From positions 6,761,852 through 6,825,851 of the forward strand of contig OX638136.1 of NCBI GenBank assembly GCA_951804985.1: a stretch of 64,000 nt of DNA, in the 5' to 3' direction. The position numbers and the translations under genes were made by a program. Shown here piece after piece: positions 45,350 to 59,826 of this stretch. Numbering within the stretch: position 1 is the first letter of the stretch; the number at the start of each line of letters is the position of its first letter. Origin of the DNA: Dryomyza anilis. Lineage: Eukaryota; Arthropoda; Insecta; Diptera; Dryomyzidae. The notes beneath the pieces are model-generated. The model was not told the DNA's origin and did not search any database. It saw only the letters and a program-made list of their open reading frames with translations.

Positions 45350-46512
45350 ATGGTTAAATTGGAACAACTTAAAGTCGACCAGCTAAAGAAGGAGCTGGCG
45401 ATTCAATTGTAGGTACGAAAGTAGAGCTACAAAAGCGTCTAATGAAAGAATTAGAGAACCGAGGCATTGACGTCGCAGAGCACGAGTTTGAAGTGGAAGC
45501 TGTAACAGCGTCATTGAAAAATGTGGAGACGGAGCAAAAAGTACAGTCCCAGTTTTGATATGAGCCAGTTGCTCGGAGCTATATAACAACAGCTTCTAGA
45601 AAATTCGAACCGGATTGAAGAAAAACTAAAACAGAACTTCAAGAAAATTCCAATCAACTTAAAACAGAACTAGATCAATAATTTCTAGAAAATTCAAAAT
45701 AATTTCAAGAAAATTCTAATCAGCTCAAATTAGACATGAAGCAAGAACTTCTACAAAATTCCAACAAAATGGAACAGAAACTTCAAGAAAATTCGAAACA
45801 GCAACTAGAAAGTTCTAATCAACTGCAAACTGAAATTAAGCACCAGATACTTCGGCTGCTGTGGGAGCGCAGCCGAAGTATTGCAGACTGTTCCAGAAAG
45901 TGATCGAAACAGTTATTTAGCGGTTATATCTGCACTGCAACGAAAATACGGCAGTGATCACATGAAGCAAATCTACAGAATGGAACTAAAGTGCCGCATG
46001 CAAAGAAATGGTGAAACATTGCTGGCGTATGCAGCGGACGTGGAGAGGCTTGCGCATTTGTCATATGCAGATTCAACGAGTGATTTCATAGAAAAGTGCA
46101 AGGTCGAAGCCTTCGTTGATGGCATACGTGATCCGGAAACAAGACGTGCCACAGTGACAATGCCGAAAGTGACATTTGCGGAAACTGTAACCACAGCGCT
46201 AACGTAGGAGACAGCAACTACGTTGTGCCACCCAGCGCCAAAGGTCCGTAAACTAGATGTAGAGAATTAAGACCTACTTCAGGTAATTTGCCAAGCGTTA
46301 AAAAGTGGAGCTAAACCAGATTACATTGCTGCCAACCGAGACACCCAATTTAATGGTAAATGCTACAACAGTGATACATATGGGCATATGGCACATGATT
46401 GTCGTAAAAAACGCAAGCTCTCAATGAATCCATTTGCAAATGAACCCCGAAATGAAGAATCCCAGGATCATGTCCAAAATAACGTAAATTTTAATCAATC
46501 TTTAAACTAAAA
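45350..46512 (+). pseudogene. gag: Gypsy element B gag remnant
   Basis: The start ATG at 45350 opens MVKLEQLKVDQLKKELAIQL, then a stop. The following frame reads a helical KVELQKRLMKEL stretch, together resembling a SAP-like motif. The middle holds degenerate QENSN repeats. The capsid-like piece (45881-46207, YGSDHMKQIYRMELKCRMQR) is open. The zinc knuckle near 46362-46403 has serine instead of the second cysteine (CYNSDTYGHMAHDC), so it could not bind zinc normally. A deletion relative to element A removes about 250 bp before the capsid piece. Confidence 0.8.
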
Positions 46513-49500
46513 CGAGTCAGTTCTACGGGGCACGATCTGACTCCCATAATCGATTGCCCCAGAATCTCCATGGACTTCATGATAAGAAACGGTTTCACAC
46601 TAGATTTAACAAGAAAAATTTTGAATTATGCCAACACGGAGATCCAACTAAATATTGATTGTGACCAGAGCCCGAAAATTAAACAAGTTGTAGCTCACAA
46701 AAATTGAAAAATACCACCTAATTCAGAAGCAATTGTTTGGGCGAAAGTAAATGGAGATTGTGGGATAAGCAAGTTGTAGGTTATTGAAGCGAATGATGAG
46801 TAAATGAGCAGAAGTAATATTGTTGTCGGAAGAACATTAGTAGAAGCGACAAAAGACAAAGTTGTTCCAATAAGAGTTCTCAACATGGAAAACTCGTCCA
46901 AAGTAATTAAAAAGGGAACAGTGATAGACCAGTGTCAAGAGGCATCAGCGATTATAAGCTGTGAGTCAAATCAATCAAAGGACTACGGCACATCGCAAAT
47001 AAACAAACAATCTACCCACAGGTTTATAAATGATTAGACAAATGATTTGATTGCAAAAGAAAAAAGTCTAGCGCAACAGCTAATTGACCAATATCGGTGT
47101 ATATTTGCTGAAAGGGCCAAAAGGACGGCAGAACTGCCATTGTAAAACATCGAATAGACACTGGTGATTCTAACCCAATTCGTCAAGCACCAAGAAGGGT
47201 ACCATTTGCAAAAAGAGACAAAGTATCACATTTGGTTAAAGAAATGCACACAAATGGCGTGGTGGAACGATCTGAGAGTCCATGGAGTTCACCAGTAGTA
47301 TTGGTGAAAAAGAATGACGGTAGTACTCGGTTCTGCTTTGATTACCGAAAACTTAATGATGTTACCAAGAAATATAGTTATCCACTGCCCAGAATCGATG
47401 ACACCTTGGATACACTATCTAATGCTAAGTGGTTTTCAACGTTGGACTTGCAAAGCGATTACTGGCAAGTAGAAATCGATAAAAACGATCGGGAGAAGAC
47501 TGCATTCAGTACTGGCGATGGAATATGGCAATTTCTGGTAATTCCATTTAGACTGTGCAATGGCCCAGCAACATTCGAACGGTTAATTGAGCACGTATTA
47601 AAAGGTTTGCACTGGAAAACATGCCTGGTGACTTAATTGTTATGGGCAAGGATTTCAGCGAACATCTAAGAAATCTAGAAGAAGTTTTTCTTCGATTGGA
47701 AACTGCGGGTCTGAAACTTAGCCCAAAGAAATGCTCACTTTTCAAGAAAGAAGTCAAGTATCTGGGTCATCGAGTTACCACAGAAGGTGTGCATACCGAC
47801 GAGTATAAAATAGTTGCGGTAAAGGAGTGGCCCAGACCACAGAACCTACATGACCTACGAAGTTTCTTGGGGCTATGTACATACTACAGGCGATTTGTTC
47901 CGGGTTTTGCTAATGTTGCAAGTAGTCTTCACGAGTTACCAAGAAAGAACCGAGCTTTTCAATGGGCCTATGATCAAGAAAAAGCGTTTTTGAAATTGAA
48001 AGAATTACTGTGTTCGGCACCAATTCTTGCGTATCCAATTCCAGGTGAAAAATTTGTACTTGACACGGATGCAAGTGGATACGGAATAGGCGGAGTTCTC
48101 TCTCTGAAGTGATCAATGGGCAGGAAAAAGTGATCGCATACTACAGTAAAACATTGTCCAAGCCCGAGCGAAATTACTGTGTCACCAGGAGGGAGCTTCT
48201 TGCTGTAATTGAAAGTGTGAAAAATTTCCATTGGTATCTGTACGAACAACAGTTTCACTTGAGAACCAATCACGCTGCACTACGATGGTTACTTCAGTTC
48301 AAAGACCCAGAAGGCCAAATTGCGCGTTGGATAGAGCGATTGCAGAGCTACGATTTCACCATCGAACATCGTAAAGGAGGTCATCATGGAAAAGCAGATG
48401 CTCTGTCCTGACGACAGTGTAAACTTGAATGCAGACATTGTTTAAGAGCAGAAGAAAAAGAAAACATAATTGACATTCGTCTGCTGAATGTTTTACCCAA
48501 TGATAAATGGACTCCGGAACAAATTCACTTTGATCAAAAGAGTGATCCCGATCTTACAAAAATCATGATGTTTAAGGAACAGCAAAGAAAAACATCATGG
48601 GAAGAGATAGCTTCCGACAGCCCAATAACTAAGGCGTACTGGGCACAGTGGAAGAGCTTAAAGATACAAGACAGTTGCCTATATCGTATATGGGAAAGTG
48701 AAGATGGTATGTCCGCTCGAAGTTTGATTGTTGTTCCTAAGTCAAAAACAAAAGAGATATTAGCGGAATACCATGGTGGATCAAGTGGAGGACACTTGGG
48801 CATAAATAAAACGGTCGAGAAAGTAAAGAAACGTTTTTATTGGGTTGGATGCCAAGAGTCAGTCGCCCATTGGATCCGCAGTTGTCCGAAATGTGTACCA
48901 GCAAAAGGACCAACAGTCAGAAGTCGCGGCAGGATGCATTAGTATAACGTGGGAGCACCATTCGAACGTATCGCCATGGATGTCGCCGGACCATTTCCAA
49001 TCAGTGATGCGGGTAATAAGTATGTGCTTGTCGTCATTGACTACTTCAGCAAGTGGCCTGAAGTGTATCCCATGCCAAATCAAGAAGCCACAACAATTGC
49101 GGATGCGTTAGTTAACTACTGGGTAACCGTTTTGGAGTACCGTTGGAATTGCATTCAGATCAGGGAAGAAATTTTGAGTCTGCTGTATTTAAAGAAGTAT
49201 GCAAAGTCCTCAACATACACAAAACACGAACAACGCCATTGCAATCTGATGGCATGGTAGAGAGATTCAATCGGACTTTGGAAGAGTATCTCCGAAAAGT
49301 GGTTGATAAAAATCATAAAGATTGGGATATACACATACCACTATTCCTCATGGCTTATCGGACGGCGGTTCATGATACTACAGCAGCTTCACCAACTAAA
49401 ATTGTTTTTGGAACAGACCTAAGATTACCTGCGGATTTAGTTTAGTGCGGATTTAGTTTGGTGCGAGTCCTTCAGCAGGAATTCCTATTCACGATTATTT

Positions 49501-49854
49501 TCCATGAAAAGTGAAGAAATGAACGAAGTGCATCAGTTTGTAAGGCAGCGTACACAATTTGCGGGTGATAAGATGAAGGCCAGATTACGACTTGCGCACA
49601 AATTCAGAGGGATTTACGGAAGGAGAACTTGTTTTGCTCTATAACCCAAAAAGGAACAAAGGTTTATCCCCAAAGTTACAAACACACTGGGAAGGACCAT
49701 ATAAGATAATTAAAAGAATTAATGATGTAGTGTATCGGATTCAGAATACTGCGGGCGTTAGACGAAAAATGAAAGTAGTTCATTTAGAAAGGTTGGCGCC
49801 GTATAGAGAGAGAGAGGCTAACATCTGTTCGGGACGAACAGATTTAGGTGAAGG
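46513..49854 (+). pseudogene. pol: Gypsy element B pol remnant (linker, RT, RNase H, integrase)
   Basis: The order is a linker (46804-47037), RT (47232-47636, with [15 protein letters not shown]), RT thumb and connection (47621-48112), RNase H (to 48411) and integrase. RNase H has DTDASGYGIGG and LRTNHAALRW. Integrase has HGGSSGGHLG with CPKCV, the first acidic residue in MDVAGPFP, the second in HSDQG (49143 frame) and the glutamate in GMVERFNRTL. The C-terminal domain is 49592-49876. A 10-bp deletion near 47632 removes most of the catalytic xLDD motif and shifts the frame. Further shifts lie near 48110, 49130 and 49580. More complete than element A but not coding-competent. Confidence 0.9.
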
Positions 49855-49858
49855 GCAG
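49847..49858 (+). other. Polypurine tract of Gypsy element B
   Basis: A short purine-rich run (GGTGAAGGGCAG) directly before the 3' LTR start TGTTACG, in the position of the plus-strand primer. One C interrupts it. Confidence 0.55.
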
Positions 49859-50403
49859 TGTTACGAAAAGATGTAATTTGCCCCATAGTGCAAGCAATCA
49901 ACAATAATTAATGAGACGCAAGACAATTCAGCGCACTAAGCATGTGTTAGAAAGAGACGGAAGATCATTCAGCGCACTGAGGCAGTGTGTGAAAAAGAGA
50001 TGGAAGATCAGCGCATTCAACCACATGAGTGCGAATGAGATGCCAATAGAATGCGTCATCACGAAACGAGTAGAAGGTTCTCGAAACAAGTCGAAGCTTG
50101 TCGAAACTTGTCGAACTGATGCATGCAGTATATAAGGGAGCCGCATCAGAGGTACAGCACTTCAGTTGTGATTTAATAGTAAACGAGTGCGTCTCGTGAG
50201 TGAACATTGTATAGATAAATTGTAGTAATTCAGCAGTTGCTATAAGTGATTATTCTTTAAGTTGTTATTTAAATTAATAAAGTTAATTAATACTAGTTGA
50301 AATAATACTAGTTGAAACCAATTATAAGTGCGTTTTTATTTTGTACACAATCCAGCGATGCGAATTCGTAGAACTGTTTTCCGTAGACTGAATTTTCGTA
50401 ATA
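49859..50403 (+). repeat. 3' LTR of Gypsy element B (545 bp)
   Basis: It starts TGTTACGAAAAG and ends TTCGTAATA, where the last CA has become TA. The next four bases ATAT (50404-50407) match the ATAT before the 5' LTR, a 4-bp target duplication typical of Ty3/Gypsy integration. Confidence 0.88.
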
Positions 50404-51049
<646 letters not shown>

Positions 51050-51475
51050 AAAAATATTGTACGTATATATAACAATTGTACGTATATACAAAAATTTATT
51101 AATTGATATATTGAAGAACATTTGTAAAGTAATTGTGAAAAAATATAAAATAGTTTGAGACATTTAATGATAATGATTAATAAAATTGTAAATTTAATTA
51201 AATTGAATAACATAAGAATTTTGATACAGCAATGATTTCATAATGTTTCGAAATTAGAAATAGAACAAAACTGGAAAATTTAAAAAAAAAATAGAAAAAA
51301 ATAAATTAATTCAGGATTCATAAATAATATGTTGATATGATTTTGAAATATAGATTGAAAAGTTTAAATAATGAAACATAGACAATACAATTACATAAAA
51401 ACCATATTATAAAACTACCAAGTATCATTACGAAATTTTAGAAATACCTCATAAAGTATTGTAAAAGGAAAAAAT

Positions 51476-52587
51476 CAAGGATTCAAACCTAAACGAATAA
51501 CGGTTTCGATTTCAGTTTTTTCCGCGTTTCGGTTTTAAGTTTTTATAACGAAACGATTTCGGTATACTGGTTCCAGGTTACAGTTTCGGTTTTTGTATAC
51601 AATTTATTTGTTTCCATATTTTTTAAATAACACTGTGCGCACATTTGGCAACAATTTCCGACACCAGAAATTAAAGTAACATATTCCTATGGATTTGGAC
51701 ATTCTAAGAACAATGACGTTTTCAGTTTTTCCCTACACGTCCAGTTTCAAGGATATTTGAGAAAAACTGTATTGTATTAAAGTGGGAAACGAAATTTCAA
51801 CAATTTTTGTTGTTATTTTAGTGAAAATACTGTGTTGTATAAATTATTTAATTGATTTCGGCAAGAAAAAATTTCAATCGTGGCCACAAGCGAATGAAAA
51901 GCAAAATTTTGACTTCACCTGAGATATGATCTGAATTGCAGAAGTGAGCCACCGAGCAGCAAGAATACATCGGTAATTGTCTTAAACTTCATGAAAAGAA
52001 GAAGAATTTTGTACAATTTCCATCCATAAAAGCCAAAGAAATTTTGAACTGCAATATCTGCAAACAAATATCTGCCTGTATACTTGAAATGTTCCAACTT
52101 GTCGAACTTACACTTTATATATCGTATTTTCTTAAGTCGTTGTAGTTGAGATGTTAATAATTTTCCTTTTTTTTCTAATTTTTTCTTGCATTACCATTGT
52201 TTTTTTATTACCTTATTCTATTTCTGTTATCCATAATATATATGTCCAAAATTGAGCTGTTTTGAAAAATCACACAAAAATCAATTAAAGGAATGATATT
52301 CTATTGAAATTATATTATTCAATATATAATATAATTCAAATTAACTTTTCCAAACTTGTCCCACTTTACCCTAGTCTCCCTATATATTTTACTTATACAA
52401 TTAATAAAAAAACAATATCATTAAAAATTGAATAATTTTTTAACAATGAGTTGCTGGTGTTTTGTTCTTAAACCGAAATCGTTTATTTCGGTTTTTGATA
52501 TCGGTTTATTTCTGATTTTCGTATAACGGTTTCCGTTTTGAAAATGAAACGGTTTTAAACGGTTATCGGTTTCGGTTTCAATCCTTG
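51476..52587. mobile_element. hAT-like MITE, leftmost variant unit of array 2
   Basis: Same ends and GAAAAAAT flanks as the others but 1112 bp, because a GAGAT repeat has lost one copy near 51920. Private substitutions include TATCCATAAT and CTAGTCTCC. It is the most diverged copy. Confidence 0.85.
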
Positions 52588-52740
52588 GAAAAAATATTAT
52601 TTTTCTTAATAATAATTTTCTCTTGATTTTAGCAATAACACATAAAATAATTTTAGCAAAATTGCATTAAAATATTGTAAAAGAAAAAACTATTATTCTT
52701 TTTAATAATAATTTTTTTTTTTACAATAAGGGGGGAGGTA

Positions 52741-53309
52741 TTTTGTGAATAATAATTGTAGAGCCAACTGCTTAGATATGATGTACTGTTGTGTATCATA
52801 ATCGTAGAGCTTACTTACGATTCACAATATAATTTTAACCAGTATATTTTTCTTGATGGCATATTTTTAGGGTTAAGAATTATGCATGTTAAACACAGAC
52901 AACATTTAATTGTATTTGCACAACACTTAACATAGCCAATATAGTACGCCTACAATAAATAGATCATTCTGATCATACAAATAAATGCTGATTTAGCTAT
53001 TCTAGTAAATGAGCCATGATGAAAGTACACAATTTATTGTGAAATTATAAGAATACGAAGTCTTATGTAGAAGTTATGTATAGACTAAAAATCAATTGTT
53101 TCCGATAAGCTGAAGCGTCTTGTTGTAAGACCTAGTTATAAGTAGTACTAAGACCTAGTTATAAGTTTACCAATTTTCAAAACGAATAAAGTGTCTTAAA
53201 ATAAAAAAAAAGACTCGGTTGTTTTAAATAATAAAAACATGTAAAATGACTTAGTAAGTATAAAAAGATCAAGGAAGTTAAAGTCGAAGAAGGACTTCAA
53301 CATACAACA
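52741..53309 (+). repeat. LTR, leftmost variant unit of array 2
   Basis: 569 bp; the first bases are TTTTGTG instead of TGTTGTG, so the terminal TG is mutated. GATGTACTG and GCCAATATAG are private variants. Confidence 0.87.
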
Positions 53310-54003
53310 TTTTGGCACAACCGGCTTTTGGACCATACTTCAACTCCCAAGGGACGATAAGTTGGAGATTATTATTGGAAGAAATAATTATTTTGTATCA
53401 TGGAAAATAATTTTTGTATTTTTGAGTATTATGAAAAATAATGGAAAAAATTTGTGCGGTAGAAAAAAAATAAAATTTTGTGAATTTGTGATATAAAACA
53501 AAAGAAATATTTGAGAATTTTAATATGCAAAAAACCATGGAATTATGAAAATTGGCATTTGAAAAAAAAAAAATAAAAAACAATTGAACATGTTAAAATA
53601 AATTGTGGAATAAAATAAATTTTTAATAAAACTGTGAAATAAAATTTTGAAATGAATTACATAAATGATAAAATTTGATAAATCAGGAAATTAATAAAGC
53701 AAACTAATTGCTTTATAAAATTGATTAATTGATATATTGAAGAACATTTGTAAAGTAATTGTGAAAAAATATAAAATAGTTTGAGACATTTAATGATAAT
53801 GATTAATAAAATTGTAAATTTAAATAAATTGAATAACATAAGAATTTTGATACAGCAATGATTTCATAATGTTTCGAAATTAATTATAGAACAAAACTGG
53901 AAAATTAAAAAAAAAATAGAAAAAAATAAATTAAAAGGATTCATAAATAATATGTTGATATGATTTTGAAATATAGATGAAAAAGTTTAAATAATGAAAC
54001 ATA

Positions 54004-54633
54004 CAAATAAGATAAATACTTACTTATTTGGCCATTACAACCCATGATGGGTTTCGACAGCAGCAATCACCCCTCGCCAGTCGCTTCTGCATTGCGGGCG
54101 CTGGCGCCAGTTTTGCACTGCAAGTGTTGTCAGATTGTCTCGCACTTGGTCGCTCTACCGGAGATTCGGACGTCCTCTCCTACGTTGACCACCACTGGGT
54201 ACAGAATTGAACGCCTTTTTTGCTTGAGCGCTTTCATCCATACACTCGACACGTCCAAGCCAGCGTAGGCGATGGATCTTAATGCGCCTAATCAGCTTAG
54301 AGCTCATACAGCTCGTCGTTCCATCTGATTCTGTACTGGTTTTCAACGCATATCGGGCCATAGATTTTCCGAAGAATCTTTCTCTCAAACGTTCCTAAAG
54401 CTCGCATATCGGTGTTGGCAAGCGTCCATGCCTCAGCGGCATAGAGGAGGACTGGCATGATGAGCGACTTATAGAGCGTAATTTTAGTCCGTCGAGAGAG
54501 GGCTCTGCTCCTCAATTGCCTACTAAGCCCAAAGTAACACCAATTGGCAAGAGTTATTCTTCGGCTAATCTCCAGGCTGACATTGTTTTCCTTGTTGCTG
54601 CTGGTTCCTTTTCGATCTGTAATAAATGCTCTA
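54004..54633 (-). pseudogene. Non-LTR reverse transcriptase fragment, array 2 unit 1
   Basis: Matches 105-734 at the fixed offset of 53899, including the shared frameshift and stop. Confidence 0.85.
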
Positions 54634-54728
54634 GACAATACAATTACATAAAAACCATATTATAAAACTACCAAGTATCATTACGAAATTTTAGAAATAC
54701 CTCATAAAGTATTGTAAAAGGAAAAAAT

Positions 54729-55845
54729 CAAGGATTCAAACCTAAACGAATAACGGTTTCGATTTCAGTTTTTTCCGCGTTTCGGTTTTAAGTTTTTATA
54801 ACGAAACGATTTCGGTATACTGGTTCCAGGTTACAGTTTCGGTTTTTGTATACAATTTATTTGTTTCCATATTTTTTAAATAACACTGTGCGCACATTTG
54901 GCAACAATTTCCGACACCAGAAATTAAAGTAACATATTCCTATGGATTTGGACATTCTAAGAACAATGACGTTTTCAGTTTTTCCCTACACGTCCAGTTT
55001 CAAGGATATTTGAGAAAAACTGTATTGTATTAAAGTGGGAAACGAAATTTCAACAATTTTTGTTGTTATTTTAGTGAAAATACTGTGTTGTATAAATTAT
55101 TTAATTGATTTCGGCAAGAAAAAATTTTAATCGTGGCCACAAGCGAATGAAAAGCAACATTTTGACTTCACCTGAGATGAGATATGATCTGAATTGCAGA
55201 AGTGAGCCACCGAGCAGCAAGAATACATCGGTAATTGTCTTAAACTTCATGAAAAGAAGAAGAATTTTGTACAATTTCCATCCATAAAAGCCAAAGAAAT
55301 TTTGAACTGCAATATCTGCAAACAAATATCTGCCTGTATACTTGAAATGTTCCAACTTGTCGAACTTACACTTTATATATCGTATTTTCTTAAGTCGTTG
55401 TAGTTGAGATGTTAATAATTTTCCTTTTTTTTCTAATTTTTTCTTGCATTACCATTGTTTTTTTATTACCTTATTCTATTTCTGTTATCCTTAATATATA
55501 TGTCCAAAATTGAGCTGTTTTGAAAAATCACACAAAAATCAATTAAAGGAATGATATTCTATTGAAATTATATTATTCAATATATAATATAATTCAAATT
55601 AACTTTTCCAAACTTGTCCCACTTTACCCTAGGCTCCCTATATATTTTACTTATACAATAAATAAAAAAACAATATCATTAAAAATTGAATAATTTTTTA
55701 ACAATGAGTTGCTGGTGTTTTGTTCTTAAACCGAAATCGTTTATTTCGGTTTTTGATATCGGTTTATTTCTGATTTTCGTATAACGGTTTCCGTTTTGAA
55801 AATGAAACGGTTTTAAACGGTTATCGGTTTCGGTTTCAATCCTTG
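54729..55845. mobile_element. hAT-like MITE, array 2 unit 1
   Basis: Matches 830-1946 with one substitution seen (AATTTTAATCG near 55125 versus AATTTCAATCG). Confidence 0.85.
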
Positions 55846-55999
55846 GAAAAAATATTATTTTTCTTAATAATAATTTTCTCTTGATTTTAGCAATAACACA
55901 TAAAATAATTTTAGCAAAATTGCATTAAAATATTGTAAAAGAAAAAACTATTATTCTTTTTAATAATAATTTTTTTTTTTTTCAATAAGGGGGGAGGTA

Positions 56000-56568
56000 T
56001 GTTGTGAATAATAATTGTAGAGCCAACTGCTTAGATATGATCTACTGTTGTGTATCATAATCGTAGAGCTTACTTACGATTCACAATATAATTTTAACCA
56101 GTATATTTTTCTTGATGGCATATTTTTAGGGTTAAGAATTATGCATGTTAAACACAGACAACATTTAATTGTATTTGCACAACACTTAACATAGCCACTA
56201 TAGTACGCCTACAATAAATAGATCATTCTGATCATACAAATAAATGCTGATTTAGCTATTCTAGTAAATGAGCCATGATGAAAGTACACAATTTATTGTG
56301 AAATTATAAGAATACGAAGTCTTATGTAGAAGTTATGTATAGACTAAAAATCAATTGTTTCCGATAAGCTGAAGCGTCTTGTTGTAAGACCTAGTTATAA
56401 GTAGTACTAAGACCTAGTTATAAGTTTACCAATTTTCAAAACGAATAAAGTGTCTTAAAATAAAAAAAAAGACTCGGTTGTTTTAAATAATAAAAACATG
56501 TAAAATGACTTAGTAAGTATAAAAAGATCAAGGAAGTTAAAGTCGAAGAAGGACTTCAACATACAACA
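56000..56568 (+). repeat. LTR, array 2 unit 1
   Basis: 569 bp, TGTTGT to ACAACA, counterpart of 2101-2669 with no difference noticed. Confidence 0.88.
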
Positions 56569-57261
56569 TTTTGGCACAACCGGCTTTTGGACCATACTTC
56601 AACTCCCAAGGGACGAGAAGTTGGAGATTATTATTGGAAGAAATAATTATTTTGTATCATGGAAAATAATTTTTGTATTTTTGAGTATTGTGAAAAATAA
56701 TGGAAAAAATTTGTGCGGTAGAAAAAAAATAAAATTTTGTGAATTTGTGATATAAAACAAAAGAAATATTTGAGAATTTTAATATGCAAAAAACCATGGA
56801 ATTATGAAAATTGGCATTTGAAAAAAAAAAATAAAAAACAATTGAACATGTTAAAATAAATTGTGGAATAAAATAAATTTTTAATAAAACTGTGAAATAA
56901 AATTTTGAAATGAATTACATAAATGATAAAATTTGATAAATCAGGAAATTAATAAAGCAAACTAATTGCTTTATAAAATTGATTAATTGATATATTGAAG
57001 AACATTTGTAAAGTAATTGTGAAAAAATATAAAATAGTTTGAGACATTTAATGATAATGATTAATAAAATTGTAAATTTAAATAAATTGAATAACATAAG
57101 AATTTTGATACAGCAATGATTTCATAATGTTTCGAAATTAATTATAGAACAAAACTGGAAAATTAAAAAAAAAATAGAAACAAATAAATTAAAAGGATTC
57201 ATAAATAATATGTTGATATGATTTTGAAATATAGATGAAAAAGTTTAAATAATGAAACATA

Positions 57262-57891
57262 CAAATAAGATAAATACTTACTTATTTGGCCATTACAACC
57301 CATGATGGGTTTCGACAGCAGCAATCACCCCTCGCCAGTCGCTTCTGCATTGCGGGCGCTGGCGCCAGTTTTGCACTGCAAGTGTTGTCAGATTGTCTCG
57401 CACTTGGTCGCTCTACCGGAGATTCGGACGTCCTCTCCTACGTTGACCACCACTGGGTACAGAATTGAACGCCTTTTTTGCTTGAGCGCTTTCATCCATA
57501 CACTCGACACGTCCAAGCCAGCGTAGGCGATGGATCTTAATGCGCCTAATCAGCTTAGAGCTCATACAGCTCGTCGTTCCATCTGATTCTGTACTGGTTT
57601 TCAACGCATATCGGGCCATAGATTTTCCGAAGAATCTTTCTCTCAAACGTTCCTAAAGCTCGCATATCGGTGTTGGCAAGCGTCCATGCCTCAGCGGCAT
57701 AGAGGAGGACTGGCATGATGAGCGACTTATAGAGCGTAATTTTAGTCCGTCGAGAGAGGGCTCTGCTCCTCAATTGCCTACTAAGCCCAAAGTAACACCA
57801 ATTGGCAAGAGTTATTCTTCGGCTAATCTCCAGGCTGACATTGTTTTCCTTGTTGCTGCTGGTTCCTTTTCGATCTGTAAGAAATGCTCTA
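57262..57891 (-). pseudogene. Non-LTR reverse transcriptase fragment, array 2 unit 2
   Basis: Carries the TAAGAAATGC variant found otherwise only at 3363-3992, identifying it as the copy of array 1 unit 2. Confidence 0.85.
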
Positions 57892-57986
57892 GACAATACA
57901 ATTACATAAAAACCATATTATAAAACTACCAAGTATCATTACGAAATTTTAGAAATACCTCATAAAGTATTGTAAAAGGAAAAAAT

Positions 57987-59103
57987 CAAGGATTCAAACC
58001 TAAACGAATAACGGTTTCGATTTCAGTTTTTTCCGCGTTTCGGTTTTAAGTTTTTATAACGAAACGATTTCGGTATACTGGTTCCAGGTTACAGTTTCGG
58101 TTTTTGTATACAATTTATTTGTTTCCATATTTTTTAAATAACACTGTGCGCACATTTGGCAACAATTTCCGACACCAGAAATTAAAGTAACATATTCCTA
58201 TGGATTTGGACATTCTAAGAACAATGACGTTTTCAGTTTTTCCCTACACGTCCAGTTTCAAGGATATTTGAGAAAAACTGTATTGTATTAAAGTGGGAAA
58301 CGAAATTTCAACAATTTTTGTTGTTATTTTAGTGAAAATACTGTGTTGTATAAATTATTTAATTGATTTCGGCAAGAAAAAATTTCAATCGTGGCCACAA
58401 GCGAATGAAAAGCAACATTTTGACTTCACCTGAGATGAGATATGATCTGAATTGCAGAAGTGAGCCACCGAGCAGCAAGAATACATCGGTAATTGTCTTA
58501 AACTTCATGAAAAGAAGAAGAATTTTGTACAATTTCCATCCATAAAAGCCAAAGAAATTTTGAACTGCAATATCTGCAAACAAATATCTGCCTGTATACT
58601 TGAAATGTTCCAACTTGTCGAACTTACACTTTATATATCGTATTTTCTTAAGTCGTTGTAGTTGAGATGTTAATAATTTTCCTTTTTTTTCTAATTTTTT
58701 CTTGCATTACCATTGTTTTTTTATTACCTTATTCTATTTCTGTTATCCTTAATATATATGTCCAAAATTGAGCTGTTTTGAAAAATCACACAAAAATCAA
58801 TTAAAGGAATGATATTCTATTGAAATTATATTATTCAATATATAATATAATTCAAATTAACTTTTCCAAACTTGTCCCACTTTACCCTAGGCTCCCTATA
58901 TATTTTACTTATACAATTAATAAAAAAACAATATCATTAAAAATTGAATAATTTTTTAACAATGAGTTGCTGGTGTTTTGTTCTTAAACCGAAATCGTTT
59001 ATTTCGGTTTTTGATATCGGTTTATTTCTGATTTTCGTATAACGGTTTCCGTTTTGAAAATGAAACGGTTTTAAACGGTTATCGGTTTCGGTTTCAATCC
59101 TTG
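57987..59103. mobile_element. hAT-like MITE, array 2 unit 2
   Basis: Counterpart of 4088-5204, sharing the CAATTAATAAA variant. Confidence 0.85.
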
Positions 59104-59257
59104 GAAAAAATATTATTTTTCTTAATAATAATTTTCTCTTGATTTTAGCAATAACACATAAAATAATTTTAGCAAAATTGCATTAAAATATTGTAAAAGA
59201 AAAAACTATTATTCTTTTTAATAATAATTTTTTTTTTTTTCAATAAGGGGGGAGGTA

Positions 59258-59826
59258 TGTTGTGAATAATAATTGTAGAGCCAACTGCTTAGATATGATC
59301 TACTGTTGTGTATCATAATCGTAGAGCTTACTTACGATTCACAATATAATTTTAACCAGTATATTTTTCTTGATGGCATATTTTTAGGGTTAAGAATTAT
59401 GCATGTTAAACACAGACAACATTTAATTGTATTTGCACAACACTTAACATAGCCACTATAGTACGACTACAATAAATAGATCATTCTGATCATACAAATA
59501 AATGCTGATTTAGCTATTCTAGTAAATGAGCCATGATGAAAGTACACAATTTATTGTGAAATTATAAGAATACGAAGTCTTATGTAGAAGTTATGTATAG
59601 ACTAAAAATCAATTGTTTCCGATAAGCTGAAGCGTCTTGTTGTAAGACCTAGTTATAAGTAGTACTAAGACCTAGTTATAAGTTTACCAATTTTCAAAAC
59701 GAATAAAGTGTCTTAAAATAAAAAAAAAGACTCGGTTGTTTTAAATAATAAAAACATGTAAAATGACTTAGTAAGTATAAAAAGATCAAGGAAGTTAAAG
59801 TCGAAGAAGGACTTCAACATACAACA
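59258..59826 (+). repeat. LTR, array 2 unit 2
   Basis: Counterpart of 5359-5927, sharing GTACGACTAC. Confidence 0.88.

Noticed and set aside
51370..51390. Reading the short unit as the exact pre-insertion site of the RT fragment
   Set aside because: Long units retain 14 leader bases (105-118) that match the parent element and are missing here, so a simple empty site does not fit.
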